NCBI GenBank assembly: GCA_029448655.1
Contig: JACCLO010000013.1
Span: forward strand, 2,356,001-2,420,000
DNA length: 64,000 bases
Direction: 5' to 3'
DNA from: Wolfiporia cocos
Lineage: Eukaryota > Basidiomycota > Agaricomycetes > Polyporales > Phaeolaceae
Part shown: positions 32,453-43,615 of the stretch, in pieces
Numbering within the stretch: position 1 is the first letter of the stretch
Layout: every line of letters starts with the position of its first letter
The notes under the pieces: model-generated
What the model saw: only the letters and a program-made list of their open reading frames with translations
The model's database searches: none
What the model was told of the DNA's origin: nothing
Position numbers and translations under genes: made by a program

Positions 32453-35400
32453 CTAAAGCACTCGCGCCAGATCAAGGATTGTGACTAGGCCCAACTCTGA
32501 ACCAGCAGCATAGTAGTTTTGATAGCAAGCATAGACGTTTCCGAGTTCGGGGCCATCCCCCCGTCTTGAGTAAGGAAGCCAGCAGAGCTTGCGACCGGAT
32601 GACCTGTCTATCACCCATCCCTCGTCCTCGTAGAATCTTGGCTTGTGCTCAGCCACTTGGTGCCAGTCACCTTCCACAAAGTCCTCGCGCTCCCCGGTGG
32701 TGCAGCTCCATACCGCACAGCTTGTCCCTTCGGAAGATTTGGCATATATTTGCGAGCCATCCCTCGAGAACTGGAGCAGCAGGGTTGTGAACAGACTACG
32801 CCGCACAATATTGTGCTCAATCTCCATGACGAGATGCAGGTCTTGTAGAGACCATAGTCCGATGTGGGTCGAACAAGCCGTCGCTAGCATCCGGCAGTCA
32901 GAAGAGAAAGCGGCCCAACGCACAACACCGCGAGTCCAGCGCGCTATCCGATATGCCTCCGTTTGACCTATGCGCGTTTCACGGAGCTCGTCATCGTTGC
33001 TATGAGAGGTGACTGCATCCGCACAATAGACATGAGGAGCCGGGCGTACGAGAGTATGGTTAGTGACTCTACTAATGGCAAATTCGCCATCGTCATACGC
33101 TGCGAACAGGTGCGATCCATCCTCCACAAAAGCTACATAAGACACTCCAGGAGATACGTTCTCCAATTCCAGGCCAAACTTCAAATTCTTGAAGTCCCAG
33201 GTGCGGATGGAGCAGTCATAACCGCCAGTTACCAGCTTGGACCCATCGCATGTGAACGCTACTGTGAAACAGCGATCGCGGTAGGCATCAGGCATCAATA
33301 CTGCTAGAGGCATGCCAGACTCTGCATCCCACAGGCGGAACGAGAAGTCAAACGATGTGGAGGCAATGTAGTCGTCCTGAGGGGAAATCGCGACTTCGGT
33401 CACAAGGTCCCAATGACCGTCGAGGACCTTGAGAAGCTTCCCATCACGAATATCCCAGATTCTGAGGGAAGTGTCTTGGGAGCACGAGACGAGTTTCTCG
33501 CTGTGATGGAAGAAGGCGACTGCCCTCGCATCGTCGGTGTGTCCGCTGAACGACTTCAGCAGAGTCAGAGTGTCTGGATTCCATAATCGTATCAGGCCGT
33601 CGGCAGAGGCGGTGGCAATCAGTCTTCCATTCGGGGAGTAGGCAAACGACGCGTATGGATATTGTGCGTCCTCGATGAAGGCTGAACGAACACAGTTGCC
33701 GCTTTGTACGTCCCATAGCTGAATGAGCGCTCGTCCTACGGTCGTCTCCTCTTCTGGCTGGCTGATCGCAGGGCTTTCCGTCCAAGTCATACTGCTTTCT
33801 ATGCGAGCAGTAGCCGACGTAGCGAAGGTCATTCCATCTGGCGAAAATACCACCTGCTTGAGCCCCTCGATAGGGATGCCCTCCCAGCACTGTGATAGTG
33901 ATGTGCCAGGCCCGGCCCGGCTCAAAAGCCCCGGCTTTGGCCCGGCTTTGGACGGCCTTGGCTTTTCAAAACCTCAGGCCGGGCCCCCATTGACGGCCCA
34001 GGGCTTGGCCCGGCCCGGCCTGGGGCTTGCCTGGGGCCTGGCACTGTGAGGATGATCATCACTGTAGCCACACAAACTCATAACGTACCTTCTCCAACTA
34101 TCTTCTGACAAAGCCAAGCTCCAGCTTCAATAATTAGTGAATTATAGTGTGAAATCATCATTTCACCGGCACGGTGCTCTGTGGCGTGCCTTCCAAATGG
34201 GGCATCGTATAAGCGCCCAAAAGTGAGCGACAGGCTTCAGCACCAAATATTCAATCCATGGGACTATCCTCTTGCTTGAATTTAATAATATAGACATACT
34301 TCATTGGAATATGGCATACTGCTACTATATATATCCTTATGTCATAGTTACTAGACATTTTATCCGTTAGAGCTTTCAGGCCGGGGCTCACGGCTTGGCC
34401 CGGCCCGGCTTGAGACACAAGCCGGGCCCTGGGCCGTCTCAAGCCGTGGTGTAGGGCCCGGCCTGGCCCGGCCCAAGTAGGGCTTGGCCCGGCCCGGCCT
34501 ATGGCCCAAAGCCGGGCCTGGCACATCACTACCAGCACACTCGCTTATTCAACACAGCCTCTCCTGAAGCTACATCCCAGAACCTCAAGAAACCATCTCT
34601 TGAGACAGAGACGATGTGTTTTCCGTCAGGCGATATATCTAGGGAGACAACCCAGTCTTGATGGCCATGCATAGTAGACAAGAGAATACCGGATTCGGCA
34701 TCCCACGTACGCACAGTGTGGTCCCACGAGGCGGAAGCGATGAAACGGCCATCCGGAGATGACCGCACACAGTCTATAGGCCCTTCAAGACTTTTGATTG
34801 TTCGAAGACAGGGACCCCAGTCCTGCAATGGGGGCGTCAGCAGGGCTAATGTCGCTTCTTCTGCATACAGCTGGTGCAGTCGGCACAAGGGCATCAGCGG
34901 CAAGGCAGAGCAGTATATTTGCTCTGGGCAGCCGTTTATCGAGTCGAAGTATCGCAATACAAAGCGATACAGGTCATACAAGATGATCGTTGAGGTCGGG
35001 TCATCATGTGCCTATTGAGCGAGTCTGGTCAGGAGTCTGCTACAGTACACGCGGTATATACTACAGACCTGGTACCAATCTCTTGCCTTGATGAGAGCTT
35101 TGACGGCTGCGTCGAGCTCATCTTGCAAGCTCATCGCTTCAGTCCACACAAGCAATTTCCTCGCAATGAATTGGTTCAGAACCTCGTCGAGAGAGGAGGA
35201 CCTCGCTGCCATCTCCAAGTGAGTCGACCAGTGTAAGCAGGCATATTTTATGTGTGGAGGTATCTTTTCATCCCTCATCTTCCAAAACTCAGGAATAGAG
35301 CTTTTAGGCACGAGTGGATCGTCGAGCTCCATGATATTCCGATGGCATGAGGGATGAGTGACGATCGCTTGAAGGCAAGCGACGGTGATTTGACCGTGAT

Positions 35401-35760
35401 GAGTGCACAGGTCCACTGAAAGGTCCGGCACTTTTCGACGTGCCACAGTAGTGAGGAAATGGCCCAAACTGGGATGTAACGGACGAATAAAATCCGCACT
35501 ACTGCGTGGGGCAACCACGATGGACGCAATTTGTCCTATGACTGCGATGATATCGCGGTAGTTAATGCCGAGAATAGCTGCCGCAGTATCCACACGGACA
35601 TGGCCTTGGAATAACGCCACTATTGCCAGCACACTCTGCACCGTCTTCTTATTTGACTCGACTAGCAGAAGATCTGGTGGGAATGCTGACGTCAAAACCT
35701 CCATGTATACCAGGCCGAGCTCCTCTGCAAGGATGCTGTCCTCTGCTGGAATCGTTTTGG
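32453..35760 (-). pseudogene. NLR-type WD40 gene, NACHT missing, split by a hAT-like insert
   Basis: Reading down the minus strand: a helical region typical of what follows NACHT in mushroom NLR proteins (IRPLHPSLGHFL, HRNIMELDDPLVP, KYACLHWSTHL, LLVWTEAMSL; 35704-35012), a short intron near 35000, then WD40 repeats (FIASASWDHTVRTWD, VSVSRDGFLRFWD; 34981-34540). After the insertion come at least six more repeats (TASADGLIRLWN, CSQDTSLRIWD, STSFDFSFRLWD, TGGYDCSIRTWD) to a stop at 32453. No P-loop/NACHT is found upstream; an in-frame TAA precedes the first segment at about 35762. Removing the 640-nt insert plus one 8-bp TSD restores the WD40 frame. Relatives act as STAND-type sensors. Confidence 0.75.
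33892..34531. mobile_element. hAT-like miniature element with GGCCCGG-rich ends
   Basis: Inverted ends of 21 nt match exactly (TAGTGATGTGCCAGGCCCGG at 33896 and its complement ending at 34531). The flanks CCAGCACT (33884-33891) and CCAGCACA (34532-34539) form an 8-bp TSD with one mismatch, the length typical of hAT elements. About 130 nt at each end are packed with GGCCCGG-like motifs on both strands; the AT-rich core (34050-34370) has no transposase. The element is non-autonomous. Confidence 0.8.
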
Positions 35761-37142
35761 CTTATCCGCAGTCACATTAGGATTGATGACATGATTGGCA
35801 CCGGTCTCACCTTTAGCACCGGAAGGCTATATATAAAAGTGCGCCCATTAGTGACACATGGCTCAACATAAGCAGCAAAAAACGACATACATGTAGGTAA
35901 TCTGTCGCGCTCTGGTGGAATGCAGCGACGAAACCTCTCTAATAGTACGCAGTGGGAACCCTTCACCTGTGATCTGGGATTGCGATGAAATAAGAGAGTA
36001 CGAACCTGAAAGTTGACGCGCGCTTCATCAATCTTTTCTTTCAGATTCGACGGGTGTTCATCATATAGACGATATGTTCAATATGTTGTGAACGGTGCTC
36101 GATGACCACTATCTCGACTAACATCACGAAAGAGTTCGTTCAACTGTCTAGACAAATGAGAGATTTAGCAAGGGGGCACATCATACATCCTCTACACCCG
36201 TACTTGTCGAACTCAGTATAGATGTCGCCAAGATGCGCTTTGGGAGAATCTTGCCGAGCATTAGCACTGTTGATCTGAAATAGCCGGTTTGATGACAATT
36301 GATCTATGTTCATATTCGCTGCCATAGCTGTCACTATCACCGTGTCGATGATAGTCGTGATACTCTGGAGCATCTCAGTCACGACATCGCTGTCCTGCCA
36401 TTTCTGAGTGGTGCGTTGGGGAGAAATACCAAGTGGTCATGATATGGTACGCTCACCATCAAATGACGGATTATGTTGTTCACAGAAACCAGTACTTTTG
36501 TACTGCCCGTTCCGTTCGCAATTAGCCTAGTCTCCGTGAAACGCCGAATCCGACCAAATGCATCTTCGATGTGTCGTTGCACCTCCTGAATCTGCAGAGT
36601 ACTTGTGAAGCGTGGCAGAGGCCACTCATCTCTGGTAGCGTCTGAAGTGCTACCACAGTTGTAGGAGGGGACATGTAGCATGATAGCAGGCAAGGTGGAC
36701 AATATAAGTTGTCACTTCTCAGACAATGCACAAGCTGACCGAGAATATAGGTATGGGCACACGTCGGAGACAAAAACGCGGGACTGCACAGTGAGTCGAA
36801 CTCAAAGGGATCAATTGTACAGCTGGTGGTGACGCTTGATGTCGTTTTTGTTCCCGTGAGCTTGAACGCCAGCGCTCAGCGCTCTACCTCTTTCTTGGTG
36901 CAAATTCCAAATCTAGCTTACAAGCGCTTACATCGCAATGATGATGCAATTTCGATCATTGCAATGCGAACGATTGTTGCAATGCAATTACAATCGCACC
37001 GCAATCGCATCGCAAGGGCATCACAATCGAATTGCAAGGGCATCACAATCGCATTGCAGCCGCATTGCAAGGGATTGTAGTGTTTATGTAATGCTCGTAT
37101 GCGCTGTTGTATCACGCTTCAGGAAAACAGGGTTCAAGGAGC
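35761..37142. other. Upstream of the NLR gene; unassigned frames and a GCAAT-rich tract
   Basis: Minus-strand frames at 36140-36382 and 36379-36702 are open and protein-like (VNNIIRHLMVSVPYHDHLVF, TTIIDTVIVTAMAANMN) and may belong to one small gene with a junction near 36380, but I recognise no family. The tract at 36929-37078 is listed separately. Confidence 0.3.
36929..37078. repeat. Degenerate GCAATCGCATT-type tandem tract
   Basis: About 150 nt built from imperfect 11-12-nt units of the type GCAATCGCATC and GCAAGGGCATCA. No coding call is justified. Confidence 0.6.
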
Positions 37143-38654
37143 TCAGGCCCCCGCCGAAATCCCAGCGTCCTTCACTTGTTCCTCCAGCCAGCTCCACAGC
37201 CGCTCACCAAGGGCGTCGTCGTATGCTTCCCGTCTGCACTCGCCCAGGCGTGCCCAAGGGATAAGGAACTATATGACCGGAATATCAACATAAGCTGAAT
37301 GGTTCCTAGTAGCAGCGTTTGGGGTTTAGAGCGGTGGGCAGATCCACACTTGTCAATTGTAGTTAATCGCCTCGGGCATCGTGCCCGCGTACAGCTGAGT
37401 GAGTGCCCCGTCCGAGGGCGGGTAAAGGATCGTTGCTCGCTGCGTGCGACAAGTGTTTCAGGCGCGATAGCACAGTAGGGCAGCGGCACCGACCATAATT
37501 CTGCGCCTCAGGCTGGGAAGATATCGCTGAAGCTCAATATCGATACCATCTAGGTGCACGTGGCATACATCAGGCTCGCCCATGGCATGGAGACATATGT
37601 GTACGCACCTGGGTTGAGCGAGATGGAGACGATCCCTTGGTCAGCGTACCGCTTCGCGAACTGGCGCGCGACGCCTACGTTCGCCTGTGCAGCGTGTACC
37701 CATATCAGCGCCCTGAGCAATACACGGCGCATCGCAAGACATACAAATTTGGTCTGGCGGTACAGCTCCCCCGTCGACATCTTCCTTCTCCCCGGGCCGT
37801 CCCAAAGAGACTCCTAGTTGATCGTGTACAGGTATGCGCTCGAGGACGATGTGTGGATGATGCGCGCATGATGATCGGAGGCTGTTTCCTTCCCAGAAAG
37901 TAGGGAGGGAAGCAGCAGTTCGGTGAGGTAGTAGTGACCTGTGGGAAGAATATGGATACATATTGAGCGGTGGCTGTGCCTAAGGTATGGATAGAACGCA
38001 CCAAGAATATTAGTTGCAAACTGCAGATCATATCCGTCCGCACTTAGAAGCTCTATGGGGCACCACATCACCCCACTGCATGTACGCGGTTAGCTGTGAG
38101 CATATGCGCGACAAACTTGACACAAACGCATTATTGAATAGTACATGCAATGCGGACTCTTTGCTATAGTGCCAGTCAGTCAGTGGCTCATATTGGGCAT
38201 ATACAGAGAGAATATGCTTGCAACTCATACCTGAGAAACTCCTCGGCAGCTTTCCGCGCCGACACAAGGTCCTAAGATCGAGTTCAAGGAAGATAGCCTC
38301 TTTACCCGTTTGCTCTTTGAATTCTCGTATCGCCGTTTCGGCCTTATCCTTGCTTCTTGACGCCATGCATACTTTTGCAAGGAGGGCCTGATGCCTTCGC
38401 TGCTCAGTGTCCGGCGTAGCGCCCACCAATCAGAGACCCTATCTTGATTGTCTCCTTGCCAGTCCCGACATTTCGACCTGCGTGTGTTTGAGTGCTCCGC
38501 ACTGTCAGATCGGCCCAAGCCCTGGCATACCAGTCACGATCATGACCTGTCCCGAAAGGTCGGGGATCTGGTCAGTGCTGAACTTCGACTTTCCGGAGAA
38601 CAGCTGCACGGTGAGGGCCCATATGTTCCACAATCCTGAGAACAAGGAGCCCAT
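37143..38654 (-). pseudogene. Short-chain dehydrogenase (retinol-dehydrogenase-like) pseudogene
   Basis: On the minus strand from an ATG at 38654: a membrane-proximal start, VMIVTG then NVGTGKETIK (TGxxxGxG cofactor motif, joined across an intron), [76 protein letters not shown] (the YxxxK pair), GIVSISLNPG, GALTQLYAGTMPEA, FLIPWAR and a stop at 37143. Introns are about 50-70 nt. Damage: TAG at 37814-37816 before ESLWDG, TGA at 37353-37355 in the YN-Q region, a one-base frame loss near 38270, and a splice donor reading AT instead of GT at 38440. The catalytic Tyr-Lys pair is intact, so inactivation looks recent. Confidence 0.8.
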
Positions 38655-39134
38655 GTCGTTATGCAGTTCTAGGGGGTGTGCAGATGGCAGAGTTTATTGC
38701 TATTGCAGGCGGGGATGAAAGTGTGGGCAGGCCAGTGTGGCTGGATCTCCTGCACTTGAAATTGTAAGCCGGCGATCCTCGCCATCGTGTTGCAATAGCA
38801 TCTTGAGGTACAGCCTCAACCGAAAGCTGTGCACGCGCTGTATTCGACAGTGCGCGCACATGCGGCGCCCAAAACGCGCCTCGTGTCATGACGGGCGTCT
38901 CGTTCCGGACGCGGTCACGCGCAATTGATATATCAATATTGATATCGCGCGTCGCGTCGCGTCTCGCGGACTCAGAGGGTCATATGTTGACCAACAGCAC
39001 CATATTGAGTTCGCCTTTACAGACCGACATGGAATTATGCACGGTCGACCTTGGTGGTTGCGTAAGCCTAGGACTGCGTGAAACCGTTCGCTATTCTCGT
39101 TCTCGCAGGAATCATGCTTGATCACTAGTTCACT
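38655..39134. other. Intergenic DNA
   Basis: Only overlapping short frames. TTGATATATCAATATTGATAT at 38925-38945 is a small palindromic AT stretch. Confidence 0.3.
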
Positions 39135-39239
39135 ATTTCTAGTCCGGTCAGTCAGCGTCACATGTAATTCCCATTGTTGTTCCAGCCGTATTAACAACAA
39201 TGGGAATTACATGTGACGCTGACTGACCGGACTAGAAAT
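39135..39239. repeat. Perfect 47-bp inverted repeat with 11-nt loop
   Basis: Arm 1 (39135-39181) starts ATTTCTAGTCCGGTCAGTC and ends CCATTGTTGTT. Arm 2 (39193-39239) is its exact reverse complement. The 11-nt loop is CCAGCCGTATT. Such a long perfect palindrome is unstable by mutation and replication, so it is either recent or maintained. A transcript would fold into a hairpin long enough to be a Dicer substrate. Confidence 0.9.
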
Positions 39240-39904
39240 GAATACAATAGACATGTCAAGACCTGTGCGGGGCGGCAGGTGCCATCTCGAAGGACGTGGT
39301 GCGTGGCTGTTGGTCTTGACGGTGCGGCGCCGGTAGTTGATCATCTTGCTAACTGCACGTGGCACATCTTACCACTTGAATCATACAACGATCACGTCTC
39401 GTGCAAAATCATCTCAAATTATACTGCATTGTGTCTTCTATCCTGCTGCAGATTAATTGTCATGTCCTCATTGAATATCGTGCCCAAGTATATCCTTACG
39501 CTATGCGTATGTTCCACCAATGAAAGCAAGGAGCCATAAGCGGGTCTGAGATCTATCTTCCTGATGCATATAGTCCCTACATCTTCAATCAAAAGGACGA
39601 GGCTTGTGGTACATCATACATGATATAAGTGCACCGTCAGCGTACACATATCCCGCGCGTCGCAGGTCACGATACATGCCCTGATGGGTCTCGCGGCCAG
39701 CACAAGCACAGCGCATCCGCTCTCGCAAATGTAACGGACGTACATCAGATTTAGAATAGAGGGCACCACCTGACACCCAGGCGCTCGCGGTGCTATAGTT
39801 GCTCACTTACGTACCTCTTCGCCAGCGGACACAGACGGGACATTCTGAGCGTACACACACCGATCTCGATATCACCTGCACGACGCCGCGGGTAGCAGGA
39901 CGCC
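39240..39904. other. Intergenic DNA between the palindrome and the left inverted copy
   Basis: Frames of 73-108 codons occur on both strands (39213-39539 plus, 39806-39585 minus) without recognised motifs. The plus frame begins inside the palindrome arm. Confidence 0.25.
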
Positions 39905-40288
39905 CGTTCGTCCGCGTCCGTGGCCTGCCCGGCACGCCGTCGCGCGCTGCCAATGCGATGCGGCTCGCTCGAGACGCGGCCCTCCCCGCACGCCTCGTCC
40001 CGCGGCCGACCGCTGCAGCAGCAGGAGGGGAAGAGCAGATATAGACACCGGCCGCGGAAGCCCAACCTTCGCTTACGTTCTTTGCTGTACATCTACTCTC
40101 TGTGGTTTCGCCGACAGAAGCGCGCCGCGCTTCGACGGTGCACAGAAGGGGTGCCTACCTGCGAGGATCGGCGCGCGGACCTGGGGCTCCGCCACGCCCG
40201 GAGGTATTGCAGCATTATCACGATCGGCTGCCCGGGAGCACGGCGGCAACGCGGCAGGGACACGGACCCCTCCTCCCCCTCGCCCTGC

Positions 40289-40320
<32 letters not shown>

Positions 40321-40520
40321 AGCAGCAGCAGCACAGGGCCGCACGTACCTCCTCCGCCCGCTGCGAGCCATGGCACGCGCAGCTGCCCCGCCCACCCCGC
40401 CGCCCAGTCGCAACAAGACGCCGCGCGCGACAGCGCGGAGAAGGGAAGGGAAGCGAACCCTAAGCCTCGCCGCGCCGCTAGCGGCCTTCGCTGAGATCGT
40501 GCGCAGCCCGCGCTGGGTTC
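39905..40520 (+). repeat. Left copy of an inverted 0.6-kb repeat pair
   Basis: It is homologous to the reverse complement of 59661-60290. Shared blocks include GCCGACCGCTGCAGCAG versus GCCGACAGCTGCAGCAG, GTGGTTTCGCCGACAGAAGC and CGCTAGCGGCCTTCGCTGAG. At the point where the right copy has a hexamer array, this copy has (TGC)10(AGC)4. It may be the 5' part or promoter of a duplicated gene, or ends of a large mobile unit. Confidence 0.75.
40291..40334. repeat. (TGC)10(AGC)4 palindromic trinucleotide tract
   Basis: Ten TGC triplets are followed immediately by four AGC triplets, so the tract can fold on itself. Frames through it encode poly-Ala, poly-Cys or poly-Ser, depending on frame. Confidence 0.85.
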
Positions 40521-42372
40521 CGACGGTGCGCCGCGCACGCGGTGCACTCCCGCGAAGCCGCGCGAGAAGCGGGGGGGTTATCTATTGGCGGAGACGCGGC
40601 GCGCGCGACGCTCGCGCGCGCGTGCGTCCGCGGTTTCGTGGACCGTGCTAGATCCAGCACGCACATCGCGTCGCACGTACCGCACTCGAGCACGGACGCA
40701 CGGACGCCGTGGCGCGGGCGACGTGCCTCGCGCCCAGAAGAGGCTTCCCATCTGCGCGGCGGGCAGTTGAGAACAGCGGCCGGCCCACGTACGTCTTGCA
40801 GAAAGACCAGAAGCGCGTCGTTCGCGTTATCTGCTGCAAGCGAACATATATGCCGGCATGCGGCCGTTGATAGAACGTTGCGCTGCCCGGCCGGAACCAG
40901 CGCGCTACACGCGCTCGGCTGTGTGCATCGGCGCGGGCGCACACAATCTTGTCCACGTTGGGCACAACGACCCTGTCCATGACGTTACACGGGGAGCATC
41001 CAAATGCGGCCAGAATGGAAGCGCGTGCAGACGGCCTTGCAGAAGGGGAGAGAGCCGATCGCGAAGCGTCCTCCGCGGCGCCCCACCCCTCGCGGGGGGC
41101 CATCAGCGCGACGCACGCATGCGAGCCCGCGCGGCGGCGCACATCTCGGCATCTTGCATCTCGGCATCTGCAATCTCCAAGTGCTGATGGCTGCGGAGCA
41201 GCTCGCTGCGCGGCGTCCGCGAAGAAGCCGCCGCTGCCCTGCACCCCACGTTCGCGGGCCAGGCGCATACGAAGACGGGCAAGGCCGGGGCCGCCGAGCT
41301 CGACTCGCACCGACACGCCACACAAGAGAACGCGAGCCCATATATGTGCACCGCGGACGATATGCGGGGCGCGTTCGCGGCCAGCGTGACACGCGCATGT
41401 CCGCGCAGGCACCCAGAAACATGGCGCCCTATTGGCGACGGGCGTTTGTGGCTGCGATGACGTGAGCCTATGATCAGAGCGATTCAGAGCGATGTAAGTG
41501 CGCATGCACATGCAGACGCCGCGTTCAGTAATGGCCTACTTACCCAGCAGCGTCCAATAGAGGAATGGGCGGACGAACACGCCATCGGCACGAGCTGGCT
41601 TCACTCGACCAATCGCACTCCCACGTTATAAAGACGGCCGCGGAGAGAGGTCGTCGGGGCTATATGGAGAAGCTGGACAAGTGCACATCGGTGGCCGACC
41701 TTTTGAGCCTAGACAGCAGCCAGCATCGAAATAGATCGTCCCCGTGCGCGTCGACGTCAGTGTGCACAGCATCGTACACGATTTGGACAACGTGATGAGC
41801 CGTGTACATGGCATTGTAACGCTGCCTAAGAAGAAAGATCGCCGCAAAGGATAATGCTTACCTGAGAAAGATGTCATAGCTGGGGTTGCATGGCCATGCG
41901 GCCTGCGGAATGATAGCACGAGCAGTGTCTGCTATGCGCGCTGCCAGCACAAACGAAAGGAGCAGGCTTCCTAAGTTGCGAGCTTGCGCTAGCAGGCGAT
42001 AGTGAAGCACTGTAATGCGAGTACTCGATAGTACTCGTTGCTATAACAAATCGTGTGTGGCTGGGGGGAGAGGAGGTGGTCCTGACGCGACACGTGACCG
42101 CTAGGTTTTCACGCTGCACGCGAGTTCCGGTTGTGGCGTTGAGCGCAAGGAGTGACTTGTCCAAAACTCGCGCGGCGCGTTGGGACGCGAATGCTCGCGA
42201 GCCGGAACTCTGAACGGGACGACGCGGGAGGGACCAGCTCTCTCGTGCGTCGAGGAGTGGCGTTGACGGCCGAAACGCGTAGCACTCGTTCCTCGCACTG
42301 AGCGCGAACTGCATTCTACCATGAACATGAACGGTACAATACAAAGCCGGATGATCACACAGTCCTTCGCAC
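40521..42372. other. GC-rich region without recognised genes
   Basis: Long frames occur on both strands (for example 287 codons at 40648-41511 minus and 258 codons at 41874-42650 minus), but they overlap each other, are rich in Arg, Ala and Pro, and show no domain. They are expected by chance in such GC-rich DNA. A real gene with small exons cannot be excluded. Confidence 0.3.
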
Positions 42373-43284
42373 TCACCATCGCGCACGGACGCCGTCCCTC
42401 TTGCGATCGTCTCGATCCCACCGCCGCTCGCGTCCGCGCCGCGCCTCGTCGACCTCCCTCCGGTTGAACACGTCGCGATATCCCTCGTGCGGGTCGCCAC
42501 GCACGGTGCTGGGCGTCTCGCCCCCCGCCGCCTCGCGCCTCCTGCGCCGTATGAGCTCCAGCGCGCGCTGGCGCTCGGCGGACTCGCGCACCGCACGCGC
42601 CGCCTCCGGCGGCCGCTGCTGCTGCGCGCCGTCCGTGCTGGGTCGCGCACGAGCGGGCGCCGGGGAGTTCGGGGCCTTGGCGGCGAGCTGGTGGTTGATC
42701 GACGTGAGCGGGTCGTGCACGGACTTGCGCGCGAGGTCGCGGGTCCTGCGCCCGTCGTCCGTGTCGTGCGCCTTCTCCGCGCGCCGGCCAGAGTACCACG
42801 GCGTAAGGTCCTTCTCCGTGGGCGCGAGCGGGATCCCCTTCTCTGTTTCCGGCGCGGGCTTCTTCGTGGAGCGCGCCTGGGCCAGCACGGCTTGCTTCAA
42901 AGTGTGTGATCGCGTCAGCGTGACGGGCCTCGAGACAGGGTGCACCACCGACCTGCTCCAGGTCCTCGAAGAGGTTGATGTGCCCTCCCGAAGTCGAAGT
43001 GAGCGACGAAGGGCCCGCCACGGGCGCATCCGGATCGGTGCCGTCGTCCTTTGTGTGGCTCGCCCCCGCGCGTTGCCGCAGGAGATCCATGCGGGCTTCC
43101 GAGTCCTAATGGTCGATGAGCATATAGAGCAGTGGCGTGGACATGCGCATACCGCGAGCATCATCCGGTCCTCGCTGACGGCCTCCTGGAGGCGTGCCTC
43201 TTCCTCATCGCGGCGGACGCGCTCAATGTTGTCCCTCCTGTAGGGATGGTACGACTTGTGGTGTGCAATGTTGAGCTTGCCCAT
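42373..43284 (-). CDS. LENG1-like protein with CIR-type N-terminal domain
   Basis: Three exons (43284-43153, 43105-42953, 42894-42373), joined in phase, give 268 residues. The N-terminus MGKLNIAHHKSYHPYRRDN, then RVRRDEEEARLQEA and DSEARMDLLRQRAG, is the conserved CIR_N-type module of LENG1/CIR-related proteins. GHINLFEDLEQ and PWYSGRRAEKA also have counterparts in LENG1 homologues. The C-terminus is strongly basic (RRRRREAAGGE, DDRKRDGVRARW). Relatives are nuclear and linked to splicing or transcription complexes; the precise role is not known from this sequence. The start is the ATG of MGKLN, not the upstream in-frame ATG. The cyclophilin gene lies 331 nt upstream on the same strand. Confidence 0.8.
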   Translation of the reverse strand: MGKLNIAHHKSYHPYRRDNIERVRRDEEEARLQEAVSEDRMMLAVCACPRHCSICSSTIRTRKPAWISCGNARGRATQRTTAPIRMRPWRALRRSLRLREGTSTSSRTWSRSVVHPVSRPVTLTRSHTLKQAVLAQARSTKKPAPETEKGIPLAPTEKDLTPWYSGRRAEKAHDTDDGRRTRDLARKSVHDPLTSINHQLAAKAPNSPAPARARPSTDGAQQQRPPEAARAVRESAERQRALELIRRRRREAAGGETPSTVRGDPHEGYRDVFNRREVDEARRGRERRWDRDDRKRDGVRARW

Positions 43285-43615
43285 CTCGCGGTGGACGTTG
43301 AGCGGGATGCAATGCACGCTTGCAGCAAGCAGCAGCGAGTTGCCGGATCTAGCGTCGGCAGCTAGCCGGGCGTTGAGTTGCCGGCCGGGGAAGTTGCCGG
43401 TGGCGCCACCGGAGTCTCCAGACGACCGATTTGGACGAGGGACAGATCAAGCACACAGCCGCAGATCGGCAGCACGTTTCGTTCTGTCCGAGCGAGCATC
43501 CCCGCATGCGCTCACTCCCACCGGGGACATCACAACGTGCAGCGTGTTTTGAATACAAAGCTCCGCCAGGCGGAGCGGGGGATACTCTACGCAAAGAATC
43601 CATGCCATACAGGGC

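Noticed and set aside
36780..36902. Possible intron-containing tRNA on the minus strand (AGAGGTAGAGCGC and GAGTTCGACTC)
   Set aside because: The supposed T-arm would have a five-base loop and no matching acceptor stem could be drawn, so only isolated box-like motifs remain.
40648..41511. 287-codon minus-strand frame
   Set aside because: It has Arg/Ala/Pro-rich composition, overlaps other long frames on both strands and shows no domain; expected by chance in this GC-rich stretch.
42401..43243. 280-codon plus-strand frame opposite the LENG1-like gene
   Set aside because: It is a shadow in GC-rich DNA; the minus strand has the conserved domain and phase-consistent introns.
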